A DNA stretch of 64,000 nucleotides from Dongia_B soli (GCF_034044715.1 NZ_JAXCLW010000002.1:310001-374000), one strand, 5' to 3'. Shown: positions 43,668 to 52,721, numbered from the stretch's first letter. Program-made: numbers and translations. Notes: generated from the letters alone by a model not told the origin.

Positions 43668-44972
43668 TCAGGCCATTTGCGGCTGGTACCTGCTTTTCCG
43701 CTCTCGCCACAGGTCCTGCAATTGGTAAGTCCAATAGGTCAGCTGCGCGGCGATAAGACCAAACGGACCACCATTCCACTCCAGACCGAAAGGTGCGAAG
43801 AGGCGGTAGCGGTCGCTTTGTCCAGCGATGCCTTCCGCGATCAAGCGACCGCCGATCGAGGTCGTATTCATGCCATGGCCACCAAAGGCGGTCGCGTGCC
43901 ATATTCCCGGCGCCAGCTGACCGATCTGCGGCATCAGGTGCCGGGCATATGACATCAAGCCCGACCAGGCGATTTCGACCTTCAATTCGGCCAGCTGCGG
44001 ATAGGTCGATACCATCTCCTGTCGCAGCAACTGAGCGAGATTGTTCGGATCGCTTCTCCGTGTCGTAATGCGGCCACCCCAGAGTAAGCGACCGCCATCG
44101 ACGACCCGGTAATAATCGCCGGCCCGGCGATCGTCACCGATACCGGCTTCCGTTCTGATGGCACTTTTGATCAGTTCCGGATTTCGCTCAGTGAGCAGAA
44201 CATAGGTGGCGATCGGAAGATAGGCACGGCTGAGCTCGGCGCATAACCGGTCCGTGTAACCCCCGCCAGCAAAAACGACATGTTGGGCTTTAATCTGACC
44301 GGTGGCTGTGCGGATCAGTTTTTCGGGCCGGTCGAGGTCGATGGAGAGGGCGCGGGTCTCTTCATAGATATGACCGCCAAGCCGACAGATCTCGCCAGCC
44401 AGCGCCTGGCAGTAATTGAGCGGATGGAAGTGAAACGAGTCCGGCGAATATAGCGCCTGATGATATTTCGGCGAACGCAATGTCTCGCGGAGTTCGTCGC
44501 GCGAAACATAGTGCAGGGATTTGCCGAAATCGCGGGCCATTCGATCACGATAGGCCTGTAATTCGTCGCCGCCATCGTAACGGATGACGCTGTATATGCC
44601 CGAAACCGGGATTGCATGCTCGATGGCAAGGGAACGTATGTTCTCTGCAACGATCGACACGCCTTCCATCGACAGCCGATATAGATCGCGGGCGTGATCC
44701 GTGCCGACCCGGTTTTCAATCTTCTCGAGATCGCAAGCATAACCCGGTGAAACGAAGCCGCCATTGCGACCGGATGCGCCCCAGGCGATCCGGTTGGCTT
44801 CAAGCAGTGCAACCGAGCGGCCGAGCCGAGACAGCTCAAGCGCTATGCTCAAGCCTGCCAGTCCGCCGCCGATGACGCATGTCTCGACCTCAAGCGATGC
44901 CTGGAGAGGGGAATAGACCTGTTGCTGAGCGAGGCTTCGTTTATAGTAAGTATCGATATAAGCGGATATCAT
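43668..44972 (-). CDS. FAD-dependent amine oxidase (PuuB-like, DAO family)
   Basis: The product has 434 residues of the D-amino-acid-oxidase fold. The dinucleotide-binding motif is CVIGGGLAGLSIALELSRLG near residue 32. The family stretch WGASGRNGGFVSPGY follows, and the C-terminal FGGHGMNTTSIGGRLIAEGI closes the FAD site. The sequence resembles gamma-glutamylputrescine oxidase and related enzymes that make an aldehyde from a primary amine. It lies 148 bases upstream of the RpiR gene on the same strand. A role in amine catabolism with the adjacent aminotransferase and amidase is inferred. Confidence 0.85.
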   Translation of the reverse strand: MISAYIDTYYKRSLAQQQVYSPLQASLEVETCVIGGGLAGLSIALELSRLGRSVALLEANRIAWGASGRNGGFVSPGYACDLEKIENRVGTDHARDLYRLSMEGVSIVAENIRSLAIEHAIPVSGIYSVIRYDGGDELQAYRDRMARDFGKSLHYVSRDELRETLRSPKYHQALYSPDSFHFHPLNYCQALAGEICRLGGHIYEETRALSIDLDRPEKLIRTATGQIKAQHVVFAGGGYTDRLCAELSRAYLPIATYVLLTERNPELIKSAIRTEAGIGDDRRAGDYYRVVDGGRLLWGGRITTRRSDPNNLAQLLRQEMVSTYPQLAELKVEIAWSGLMSYARHLMPQIGQLAPGIWHATAFGGHGMNTTSIGGRLIAEGIAGQSDRYRLFAPFGLEWNGGPFGLIAAQLTYWTYQLQDLWRERKSRYQPQMA

Positions 44973-45002
44973 CTCATGGCCGATGTCATATTCAAGCTGA
45001 TG

Positions 45003-45554
45003 TCAGGCATCGAGTAATGGGTATTCGATTGACAGAACTTCCAGTATTTCGAAACCTGTCGGCGTGCGCAGGGTGACTGTGTCGCCGATGCGCGCTTTCA
45101 TCAAAGCACGGGCGACAGGTGAGATCCAGCTGACCCGGCCTGGGGCAACATCGGTTTCGTCGATGCCGACGATGGTCACCGTTTCTTCCGTATCGTCTTC
45201 CCGTACATAGGTGACGGTAGCGCCGAAAAAGACCTGATCGCGCCGCGTCTGCCGTGTCGGATCCACGACCTCCGCATTGGCCAGACGCTTGTCGAGGAAG
45301 CGCAAGCGCCGGTCGATTTCCCGGAGGCGCTTCTTGCCGTAAATGTAATCGCCATTTTCCGAACGATCGCCATTGCCGGCTGCCCATTCAACGACACGCA
45401 CAATTTCCGGCCGGTTGGTCGTCCACAGTTTATGGCGCTCAGCCTTGAGCCGCGCGAAGCCGTCGGGCGTGAGATAGTTCTTGCTGCCTGCGGGGACTGC
45501 CTGCGCCTCGTCATCCTCTTCATCCGACCGATAGCTAAGGTCTTCCGCTGCCAT
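45003..45554 (-). CDS. greB: Transcription elongation factor GreB
   Basis: The product of 183 residues has the coiled-coil hairpin of Gre factors with acidic tip, seen as NYLTPDGFARLKAERHKLWT and WAAGNGDRSENGDYIYGKKR. LREIDRRLRFLDKRLANAEV follows, then a C-terminal FKBP-like domain (ISPVARALMKARIGDTVTLR). The GDRSENGDYIYGKKRLREID stretch is typical of GreB and not GreA. GreB rescues backtracked RNA polymerase by stimulating cleavage of the transcript. An acidic N-terminal extension of about 25 residues precedes the core. Confidence 0.92.
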   Translation of the reverse strand: MAAEDLSYRSDEEDDEAQAVPAGSKNYLTPDGFARLKAERHKLWTTNRPEIVRVVEWAAGNGDRSENGDYIYGKKRLREIDRRLRFLDKRLANAEVVDPTRQTRRDQVFFGATVTYVREDDTEETVTIVGIDETDVAPGRVSWISPVARALMKARIGDTVTLRTPTGFEILEVLSIEYPLLDA

Positions 45555-45709
45555 CTCTCTACCTACTGCTGTCAGTTCTGCACTTGCTGCAAGGGGGGCT
45601 ACCGTGGAACGGCTACCTCGGCCTCGCCCTATGGTATATCAAAGAAGCTTGTTTGACAGATAGTCGTCAATGCTGGGGCTTCCCGGCTCTATGTGCCTGG
45701 AGCACCAGT

Positions 45710-46600
45710 ATGCGGTACTATGCTTTGCCTTTGCTGGCGGTTTTGATTTATTCGGGAAATACCGTCGTCACGCGCCTGGCGGCAGATGTGATTTCACCGG
45801 CCGCTATCACCTTTTACCGCTGGTTTTTTGCCGCTTTGCTGCTTACGCCTTTCGTGGCCGCAGGTGCATGGCGCAATCGCCAGCGAATCTATCCACATCT
45901 CGGCAAGCTTGCGGTTCTGGGCATACTTGGCATGGTGCTTTATCAGGGCTTGGCCTATATCGCCGGCAAATCGACGCCGGCAACGAATATGGGCATCATT
46001 GCGTCCTTGATCCCGCTCATGACGGTGCTGCTCAGTATGCCGCTTTTGCGTGAGCCGCCGACGACCGGCGCGCTGGCGGGTGGATTGCTGTCATTGACGG
46101 GGCTGGTTGTGCTGATCGGTCATGGTTCGCCGGCAGCGTTGCTGTCGGCTGGTATCGGACAGGGCGATCTGATCATGCTGGCGGCGTCCTTCGCTTATGC
46201 CGCCTATGGGGTTCTGGTACGGAAATGGGCCGTGCCCTTGCCGATCTGGCAGTCACTTTACGTTCAGATCTGGTGGGCGGTTCTATTCTTGTTGCCGTTC
46301 TTTTTGAGTGGCCCATTGGAGCCGCTGACCGCCCGCAATATGCCCTTTATTCTCTACGCGACGATCCCGACATCCATCCTCGCTCCCTATCTTTGGATGC
46401 TGGCACTGAAACTGCTCGGCGCAAGCCAAGCGAGTATCTTTCTCAATCTGGTGCCGTTGCTAACAGCCCTGATCGCGATCCTGTGGGCGGGTGAGCGCCT
46501 GGAATATTATCACTGCATCGGTGGAGCTCTCATCCTAGCTGGTGTCGCTCTCGCACAAAGGCTGAAGCGGCCGCTGGGAAAATGGGCTCCCGTGACATAA
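45710..46600 (+). CDS. EamA/DMT-family inner-membrane exporter
   Basis: The ATG at 45710 (MRYYALPLLAVLIYSGNTVV) is used because GGAG lies seven bases before it and the upstream extension is not membrane-like. The product has about 296 residues in ten membrane segments, made of two EamA repeats: AITFYRWFFAALLLTPFVAA in the first, GDLIMLAASFAYAAYGVLVR and LNLVPLLTALIAILWAGERL in the second. Such transporters export amino acids or other metabolites. The substrate is not known. It diverges from greB. Confidence 0.87.
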   Translation: MRYYALPLLAVLIYSGNTVVTRLAADVISPAAITFYRWFFAALLLTPFVAAGAWRNRQRIYPHLGKLAVLGILGMVLYQGLAYIAGKSTPATNMGIIASLIPLMTVLLSMPLLREPPTTGALAGGLLSLTGLVVLIGHGSPAALLSAGIGQGDLIMLAASFAYAAYGVLVRKWAVPLPIWQSLYVQIWWAVLFLLPFFLSGPLEPLTARNMPFILYATIPTSILAPYLWMLALKLLGASQASIFLNLVPLLTALIAILWAGERLEYYHCIGGALILAGVALAQRLKRPLGKWAPVT

Positions 46601-46614
46601 GCCATGGGAACGAG

Positions 46615-47668
46615 ATGAGCGTTTCTGATGCGGTACTTCAGTCCTTCCGAAACCAGATCAAATGGTGCCGCGGTTTAGGATCTCCCTTTACGGCAAGGTT
46701 GCTCCAGCAGGCTTTGCTGGACCTTGAACGAGGCGGTTTGCTTGCGGAACTGATTGGCGACTGGCCTGGAGACCCAGTCGAGGATGCCTTACCGTTGCGT
46801 CTGGCCGGCGCGCTGCATGCGTTGGTCTTATCGGCGCGTCCACGGGGTTGGCAGCCATCTATCCGCCGCATGCATCGCGTGACGACGCGGTGCTCGGGGA
46901 AGTGTTACGGAAGGCGCTGGAACATCATCCGTAGCATATTCTCAGCTACCTGGCGAAGCCGCCGCAAACCAATGAGATGCGCCGGTCCGCCATGTTGCTG
47001 GGCGGCTTCATGGAGATTCACCGCATCACTGGATTGCCGATGCGTTTGCTGGAAATCGGCGCCAGCGCCGGATTGAATTCGATCTGGGACCGCTACAACT
47101 ATCAACTGGGCTCGGCATGCTGGGGTAATCCGGATAGCCCGGTCCTGATCAGCACCGATTGGAGCGGCTCCATGCTGGCGTTGCAAAACCCCGTCATCGA
47201 GAGCAGGGCGGCTTGTGATCGCATGCCGATCAATATCTCGGATGAAGAGCAGTGCGCGCGCCTGAGTCCTATATCTGGCCGGATCAACCGGATAGATTGC
47301 AACGGCTGACGGCAGGGATAACCCTCGCGCGGCAAATCGGCGTGAAAGTCGAAATGGCAGATGCGGCTGACTGGCTGAAACAGCAATTCAGCACCCGGCC
47401 GCAGGGCGTCGCCACGGTACTGTTTCATACCGTGATGTGGCAGTACCTGCCGGACCGTACCAAGGAAGATATCCGCAAGCTTTTGATCCGGGCCGGCCGA
47501 GAGTCCAGCCGGAACCAGCCGCTTGCATGGCTCCGATACGAGCCGGGCGACAGGGAAGGGCTGTTCGAGCTACGTCTCACCACATGGCCGGACGGGCACG
47601 AGCGCTTGCTGGCCACAGGTCATCCGCATGGCGCATCGATAAACTGGTACGGTGGCGGAGAAGGGTAA
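46615..47668 (+). pseudogene. Decayed DUF2332-family gene
   Basis: Three open segments in three frames together resemble a DUF2332 protein of about 340 residues. Frame 1 runs from the ATG at 46615 to about 46840. Frame 3 follows, where a TAG at 46932-46934 breaks the sequence before MRRSAMLLGGFMEIHRITGL and LLEIGASAGLNSIWDRYNY. A further shift near 47265 leads to frame 2 with SYIWPDQPDRLQRLTAGIT, TVLFHTVMWQYLP and HGASINWYGGGEG. Two frameshifts and one stop make loss of function very likely. The gene lies 14 bases after the EamA exporter. Confidence 0.8.
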
Positions 47669-47684
47669 GGCTGAAAAGAATAGG

Positions 47685-47703
47685 CCGGCCATTGGCCGGG
47701 TTT
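47685..47703 (+). terminator. Weak hairpin between the pseudogene and the glycosyltransferase
   Basis: CCGGCC (47685-47690) and GGCCGG (47694-47699) form a six-base GC stem with loop ATT, followed by GTTT. It lies between convergent genes and could stop transcription on the plus strand, but the T-run is poor. Confidence 0.35.
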
Positions 47704-47725
47704 ATGGCTTATCGACTGTGCCGTC

Positions 47726-48469
47726 TTAGGCAGCGGCCACCGCATCTGGATGTAACTTAGCGACAATCCGTCCATCGGCCGTGCGGCCGGCGTGAACCGA
47801 GCGTGCCATCAATTCCTGCCACGGCGTGGTTGCATTGCTCTTCTTATGCTCGGCCAGCCAGGCATCCCGATATTCGCTGCCGGTGGTTTCCTCATAGATC
47901 GGCATGCCCTGCGTGTAATGCACCATCTTCGCGTCGCTGCGTGGCGCGTCATAGCCGACCAGATGGTTCCATTCGCCAGGAACGGCACCGACCAGGTCAG
48001 GACTCAGCCAATCCATCGTGTGGGGCGATCGGCAGCGCTGCGGATCCTCGACATAATCTGGGGTCAAAATCCGATTGGCGGGATGACCACAATTGAACAT
48101 GATCATGCTTGCCCATTCGAATTTCTTTTCATTTTTCGAGACCATGGCGGCATAGCGACCATCGGTCAGGGCGAATAATTCGGCCACATCGGCCAGGGCG
48201 AGAAAATCGATATCCAGGAATAGGGCCCAGCCTTTGTAGTCGCACAGCCACGGCACCAGAAAGCGGCTAAAGGTGAACGGGGTCAGCCCCTGCCGTGTCA
48301 GCGGCAAGCTAGGCAGCACCAGTGGCGAGATTGCCAGCGGCTTCGAACTCCGACGATAGAGACTAAACTGCAGAACGTTATAGGCGACGGCCTGGCGATG
48401 GTCGTAGCCGATAAAGATACGCAAAGGCTGGTTGCTCTGGTTGCCCTGGGGCGCCTGAATCTCATTCAT
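47726..48469 (-). CDS. Putative glycosyltransferase at the end of the flagellin operon
   Basis: The ATG at 48469 has a GAGG ribosome binding site six bases upstream; a TTG at 48487 is less likely. The product has about 247 residues, starts PLRIFIGYDHRQAVAYNVLQ and has GWALFLDIDFLALADVAELF with a DxD motif that would bind a nucleotide sugar and metal. WASMIMFNCGHPANRILT and KMVHYTQGMPIYEE follow. This is a GT-A-type glycosyltransferase of the kind found next to polysaccharide or glycoprotein genes. Its position after flaF and an unknown flagellar gene suggests a role in flagellin or filament glycosylation, but that is inference. Confidence 0.72.
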   Translation of the reverse strand: MNEIQAPQGNQSNQPLRIFIGYDHRQAVAYNVLQFSLYRRSSKPLAISPLVLPSLPLTRQGLTPFTFSRFLVPWLCDYKGWALFLDIDFLALADVAELFALTDGRYAAMVSKNEKKFEWASMIMFNCGHPANRILTPDYVEDPQRCRSPHTMDWLSPDLVGAVPGEWNHLVGYDAPRSDAKMVHYTQGMPIYEETTGSEYRDAWLAEHKKSNATTPWQELMARSVHAGRTADGRIVAKLHPDAVAAA

Positions 48470-48483
48470 CACCAGCCTCGATA

Positions 48484-49272
48484 TCAAAGAATGCTGTTGA
48501 GCAAGACGCCGTTCAGTTTATCGGTCGCAGAGGTTCCGATTGGCGGCAAAGATTGCAGCATCGACACCGCTGAACCAAGAGAGGCGGTCAAGGTATCGAG
48601 AGAGTTGTTCGCTCCCAGCCCGAAGGGATCAGCACCTGCCTGGGCTTCCTTTTCGACAGTGTCGAAATCCTTGGTAAACGTTCCCTGAGACAGCTGGACG
48701 GCATAGTTATATTCAGTGTTTTGGTTCGATACTGAATCGTCCATGCGCGTTATACGCATGACATAAGTGCCGGCTTGCATGTTGTAGCTGCCGTTCTGAA
48801 GCTGGGTATAGACATCATGCGCATCGCCGGTACTCGGATCAGAATCGGCAATAACCGTACCGCTGGCCTGGTTGATGATTTGGAACCGGGTATTCTTGTC
48901 ATCGCCCTCATTGGCGGTCAGCACGCCGAATCGGGTCTGCGCCGATGTCGCGACCCTGAAGGTGAAGAAATCCGCCGCATCGCCTTTGGAAAGAGAACTG
49001 AATACGTTCAGTCGCGAGTCATTCTGCCGCAAGACACCGACATCCCGGGCCGTCATGCGGTTATCGACCTGGACGTCGTTGGTTTGCTTCTGGAAATCTT
49101 GCGTTTGGATCGATTTCTGTTTCTGCAGCGCGGCGACCTGATTATTGATCGCCTCCAGCATGGACGCAGCATCGCCCGATGATGAAGCGGTCGAGCTGGA
49201 GGAGGACGAGGAAGTGCCTGAGGTCGAGCCGAAAAGCGTGCTGGTGGGCTGAAGGGCGCTGGTGCTGGCCAC
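48484..49272 (-). CDS. Unknown protein of the flagellin-flbT-flaF operon
   Basis: The product has 262 residues, no signal peptide and a serine/threonine-rich N-terminus with a run of serines (about 15-33). A coiled-coil-like segment follows (AASMLEAINNQVAALQKQKS). A beta-rich domain carries FFTFRVATSAQTRFGVLTAN and QAGTYVMRITRMDDS. It resembles pre-peptidase/bacterial-extracellular beta domains in style, but I do not recognise a family. It lies 15 bases after flaF and 14 before the glycosyltransferase, on the same strand. Secretion through the flagellar export system is conceivable given the low-complexity start. Confidence 0.65.
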   Translation of the reverse strand: MASTSALQPTSTLFGSTSGTSSSSSSSTASSSGDAASMLEAINNQVAALQKQKSIQTQDFQKQTNDVQVDNRMTARDVGVLRQNDSRLNVFSSLSKGDAADFFTFRVATSAQTRFGVLTANEGDDKNTRFQIINQASGTVIADSDPSTGDAHDVYTQLQNGSYNMQAGTYVMRITRMDDSVSNQNTEYNYAVQLSQGTFTKDFDTVEKEAQAGADPFGLGANNSLDTLTASLGSAVSMLQSLPPIGTSATDKLNGVLLNSIL

Positions 49273-49287
49273 GATTAACTCCTCGCG

Positions 49288-49737
49288 TTAGATCGACACA
49301 CGCATGATGGGGCGGGCCGGCTCGGTACCGGCAGTCGACGTGGGAACCGGGGCGGGGCGGGCGGCGGCATCGGCCGGCGTCGCCGGTTTCTGAGCCAGAC
49401 CTTCGGCAATCGCCCGGTTGATATCAAGAATGGGTTGGATCTTGCTCCCGTCGAGGTCACCAAGCCGCTGGAGAATGTGGCGGTCGACCATGACCGACAA
49501 AACCAGCACATTCTGCCGGATCTCCTGGGGTAAGGGACAATTCGGCTCCATCAATGCGGCCTGGAAGATGGACCAGAGGCGCTGATTAAGCCGCAATGCC
49601 TCGCGGAGGGATGCGCCCTGATCGTCCGCCTTGGCCGCCAAGGCCAGACGCCGCGAGGCTTCGCCCAAAGCCCAGGCCTCGGTGCTTCTGGCATCGCCGG
49701 CTGTTGGCTTGCTGCTATAACCGATCGGTTGCTTCAT
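49288..49737 (-). CDS. flaF: Flagellar biosynthesis regulator FlaF
   Basis: The product has 149 residues. It contains the FlaF pattern of helices: STEAWALGEASRRLALAAKA, LREALRLNQRLWSIFQAALM and PQEIRQNVLVLSVMVDRHIL, then a proline/alanine-rich C-terminal tail that other FlaF proteins usually lack. FlaF is an alphaproteobacterial protein needed for flagellin secretion or translation and acts with FlbT. Here flbT is 47 bases upstream on the same strand. Confidence 0.85.
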   Translation of the reverse strand: MKQPIGYSSKPTAGDARSTEAWALGEASRRLALAAKADDQGASLREALRLNQRLWSIFQAALMEPNCPLPQEIRQNVLVLSVMVDRHILQRLGDLDGSKIQPILDINRAIAEGLAQKPATPADAAARPAPVPTSTAGTEPARPIMRVSI

Positions 49738-49784
49738 CCCATGCTCTCCATCGGGCCGGACCGGTCAATGCTGCTCTGAACTTG

Positions 49785-50141
49785 TCAGAATAGCTTCGCG
49801 GTCAACTTGAGCGCCCGGTAGTAGTCCTGATTACGCACGAACTGTGCCACTTGTTCCAGATCCGCAGCCGAATCCGGCCGTTCCGCCAGAGTCTGGGCCA
49901 GAATTGCTTCAAATTTCCTTAAGCTCTCCGCGGCGTCTTCGGGGAAGAGGTAAATGAGCTGAATAACGAGATAGAGCTTCTTCTCGATCGTATCAGCCGA
50001 ATCTTCCTTCATGACCTCACGGCCGCGCAGGAAATTTGCCTTGTTATAAAGATAGAAAGTCCCCGGCTCCTCGCCCCGGCCGATGACGGCGCCATTGACG
50101 ATGACTTTTTCCCCGGGGCGTAGAGAGAACTTCAGCGGCAA
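49785..50141 (-). CDS. flbT: Flagellin mRNA regulator FlbT
   Basis: I place the start at a TTG (50141), because AAGGAG lies seven bases before it and the product then begins MPLKFSLRPGEKVIVNGAVI like other FlbT proteins. The longer frame opens at a GTG at 50162. FlbT in Caulobacter binds the flagellin mRNA leader and shortens its life when assembly is incomplete. The protein here has 118 residues and includes FLRGREVMKEDSADTIEKKL and YLVIQLIYLFPEDAAESLRK. It follows the first flagellin gene by about 140 bases. Confidence 0.87.
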   Translation of the reverse strand: MPLKFSLRPGEKVIVNGAVIGRGEEPGTFYLYNKANFLRGREVMKEDSADTIEKKLYLVIQLIYLFPEDAAESLRKFEAILAQTLAERPDSAADLEQVAQFVRNQDYYRALKLTAKLF

Positions 50142-50161
50142 ATTGCTTCTCCTTGGAATCA

Positions 50162-50200
50162 CTCAGCCCACTTCCGCGGTTTAACCAATTTCGGGCTGAG
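50162..50200. repeat. Inverted repeat in the flagellin-flbT gap
   Basis: CTCAGCCC (50162-50169) and GGGCTGAG (50193-50200) form a perfect eight-base inverted repeat with a 23-base loop just upstream of flbT. There is no T-run on the minus strand, so it is not a clear terminator. It could fold in the flbT leader of the mRNA. Confidence 0.4.
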
Positions 50201-50284
50201 CCGCCAGACCAGATCGGTCGGGCCTTTGGGAGAAGCGGGCGACGGCGTTGCCGCCGCCGCCCAACTCTATCCGATCCGTTCGGC

Positions 50285-52543
50285 TTAGAACAGCCGCAGG
50301 ATCGCCTGTTGCGCCTGATTGGCCAGGCTGAGGGAGATCGTACCCAACTGTTGACGCGTCTGCAGCGTCAGAATGTTGGCGCCTTCCTCGTTCTGGTCGG
50401 CCAGGGTCAACTTACCGGCACCTTCCTTCAACACATTCGTGAAGTCCGCAGTGTAGTCTTCGCGGGTCTGAATGATGTTCAGGTTGGTGCTGAGTGCGGA
50501 CGAAGCAGCACGCAGGGTCAACTTAGCCGCATCGAGCTGCTTCACAGCATTTTCGATGTCGGATCGGTCGCTCCAGCCGTTCTGCGCGAGGTCGAGCTTG
50601 AGGCCCTGACCATCGGTCTGGACGTTCTGGCTGACCACGGTCACATTGCTGGTGTTGGTCTCGTTCAACTGCACCGCCATGTTATTGGCATCGGTGCCGT
50701 CAACCGCCTGCTTGGTCTCCAGGACGGCGTCGTTGGAGGTATGCGCCGCACGGACGTCGAACTTCGCCGTGACCTGCTTCGGGCTCGAGCTGGAGCCGTC
50801 ATAGGCCAAGCCGGTGTAGTCGCCCTTGACTTTGGCCGTGACGTTGATCGCGGTGCCATTGCTGACGCTGCTGTTCAGCGTCAGGCTGAACTTCACGCCA
50901 TCATTGGTGCCGCCGCCCATGGTGATATCGATGCTGGTCGGGCCTGCGCCCGTCAGATCGACACCAGTCTTAACGAACTTGCCACCTTTGTCATCGGTAA
51001 CGGTGACCGTGGCATTGTCGGCGCTGGTCGCGTCGACAGTGTAGGTCAAGCCCGTCACCGTATTATCGGCAAATTTCGTCGGATCAACGCTAGAGATATC
51101 GATCTGATCCGCGCTGATGCCGGTGACCTGTTGGGTCGCCGTAACATCTGCCGTAACGGGCGCGGCGGCGTCAGTCGTCAGCTTGGTCAATTCACCCAGA
51201 TTGAGATCGGTAGCGAAATCGAGGCCACCGACGCTCAGGGTGACGTTGCTGGCATTGGCGGCCGAAACGGCAACCGCCGTGCCGGCGGAACCATCAACCG
51301 ACAGCGTCACCTGGTAGGTATCGAACTGATTGGTGACGTAGTTGAAGCTGCTGCCCACCGCACTGATCGAGTAGGTGGAGTCAGCGGTTACCGCACTGCT
51401 CGTGGTGATGCTGTTGATCGCACCGGCACCTGTGCCGTAAGTGGAGCTGACCGCCTGGTTGTAGGCCGCTCCTTGCAGGATCTGGCGTTCGTCGACCGTG
51501 ACGCGCGCGGTGCCGGAATCGAAGGCAAACGAGTTCTCGCCGTTCGAAATCTTACCCTGACCCAACGAGTTCATGCCATCGCGAACGATAGTTTCACCCG
51601 CTGCGTTGGTCGCCTTGACCTGCAGATTGACGTTCTTCTCGATGACCGAGGTACCGACACCGGCGGTATCAGCCACATCTTCGATGTCTTCGAAGTTGAC
51701 GTCGAAGCTGACCTTCGTACCGCTGTTGAAGGAAACCGCAGCATGCAGCACATCACCATTGGCATTGGCTTCCTGCCACTGCTTCTGGGTGAAGGTCAGG
51801 GTCGTGGACTTGTCGCCTTCGGTAATCGTGAAGACCTTGTCCTTACCCTTACCACCGCTCATCTTGATGCTGATGTCATCGAAATTGCCGGCCTTGGTGG
51901 AATCGAAGCCGGAGATGTTCAGGTTGCTGATGCCGCGCAGTTCTTCGGCATCGGCGATGTCCTTGGTGCTACCGGAGATCGCGCCGTCACCGGTCACTTC
52001 GATCGTGTACTGGTCGGCTTTGGTAACATTCGACACCGAAGCGCCGCTGATGCCGGCCAGGGCATTGACATTGGCCTTGCTGCTGGCGGTCGCATCCAGG
52101 CGCAGGCCGCTGCCGACGAGGAGGTTCTTACCGGCATAGCCGCTGTCCTGGGCGAGCGAGTCGATGTTGCGGAGCAGGGTGTTATACTGATCCGCCAGGC
52201 TGTTACGCGTGGCAACCGAGCCAGCGTCATTACCAAGGGAGCTCAGCGCCTGGGTGGTCAAGCCCTGGGCCTGCTCAATCAGGTTCGTGATCTGGGTAAT
52301 GCCGGAATCGGCTGCCTTCAGGGTGCTGATGGCCTGGCCGATACCGTCCTTCAGGCCGTCAAGGTCACCAGCGCGCTGGTTGAGGCTCTGGGCCGAGAAG
52401 AACGAGGTCGGGCCGTCAAGGGCCGAGTTAATCTTGTTGCCGGTGGCAAGTTTCAGCTGGGTGTTCTGCAGCTGGGTCGAAGTCTGCTGCAGCAGCAGGA
52501 GGTTGCTGCGGATACCAGACGAAAGGGCAATCGAGTCAGCCAT
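50285..52543 (-). CDS. Flagellin, very large (paralogue A)
   Basis: The product of 752 residues has the conserved flagellin ends. The N-terminal D0/D1 helix includes SGIRSNLLLLQQTSTQLQNT and ATGNKINSALDGPTSFFSAQ. The C-terminal helix includes LTLADQNEEGANILTLQTRQ and QLGTISLSLANQAQQAILRL. Between them lies an unusually long, threonine-, serine- and aspartate-rich variable region (about residues 170-640) that forms the surface domains. Many flagellins of related bacteria have 270-500 residues. The protein lacks cysteine. A sigma-54 promoter and a candidate enhancer lie upstream. A close paralogue lies at 57197-59437. Confidence 0.93.
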   Translation of the reverse strand: MADSIALSSGIRSNLLLLQQTSTQLQNTQLKLATGNKINSALDGPTSFFSAQSLNQRAGDLDGLKDGIGQAISTLKAADSGITQITNLIEQAQGLTTQALSSLGNDAGSVATRNSLADQYNTLLRNIDSLAQDSGYAGKNLLVGSGLRLDATASSKANVNALAGISGASVSNVTKADQYTIEVTGDGAISGSTKDIADAEELRGISNLNISGFDSTKAGNFDDISIKMSGGKGKDKVFTITEGDKSTTLTFTQKQWQEANANGDVLHAAVSFNSGTKVSFDVNFEDIEDVADTAGVGTSVIEKNVNLQVKATNAAGETIVRDGMNSLGQGKISNGENSFAFDSGTARVTVDERQILQGAAYNQAVSSTYGTGAGAINSITTSSAVTADSTYSISAVGSSFNYVTNQFDTYQVTLSVDGSAGTAVAVSAANASNVTLSVGGLDFATDLNLGELTKLTTDAAAPVTADVTATQQVTGISADQIDISSVDPTKFADNTVTGLTYTVDATSADNATVTVTDDKGGKFVKTGVDLTGAGPTSIDITMGGGTNDGVKFSLTLNSSVSNGTAINVTAKVKGDYTGLAYDGSSSSPKQVTAKFDVRAAHTSNDAVLETKQAVDGTDANNMAVQLNETNTSNVTVVSQNVQTDGQGLKLDLAQNGWSDRSDIENAVKQLDAAKLTLRAASSALSTNLNIIQTREDYTADFTNVLKEGAGKLTLADQNEEGANILTLQTRQQLGTISLSLANQAQQAILRLF

Positions 52544-52627
52544 TTAAAAATGCTCCTTTGGAGACGATATGACCGTGCGCTTTTGCGCCACGAGCTCACT
52601 TCGGGCTGAAGTCAGCGCAGAGGTAGG

Positions 52628-52645
52628 AAGCAATGATCATGCCAA
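52628..52645 (-). promoter_or_regulatory. Sigma-54 promoter of flagellin A
   Basis: On the minus strand TTGGCATGATCATTGCTT matches the -24/-12 consensus, with GG and GC separated by exactly ten bases. It lies about 85 bases before the flagellin start, a distance similar to that at the second flagellin. Confidence 0.75.
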
Positions 52646-52721
52646 CCACGAAATTCTTGCCGATCCCTAGGAAAACCTTGCCGTTTGAGAGAATGATTGC
52701 TCGCGAGTGCAGGGAAAAAAA

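Noticed and set aside
46615..47668. Reading the three DUF2332 segments as separate small genes
   Set aside because: They form one continuous family match in order across three frames, with an in-frame stop as well, so one pseudogene explains them better.
50153..52609. Very long plus-strand open frame (818 codons) opposite flagellin A
   Set aside because: It is the mirror of the flagellin codons. The flagellin frame has conserved family ends and its own promoter, and the opposite frame has no recognisable domain and no ribosome binding site.
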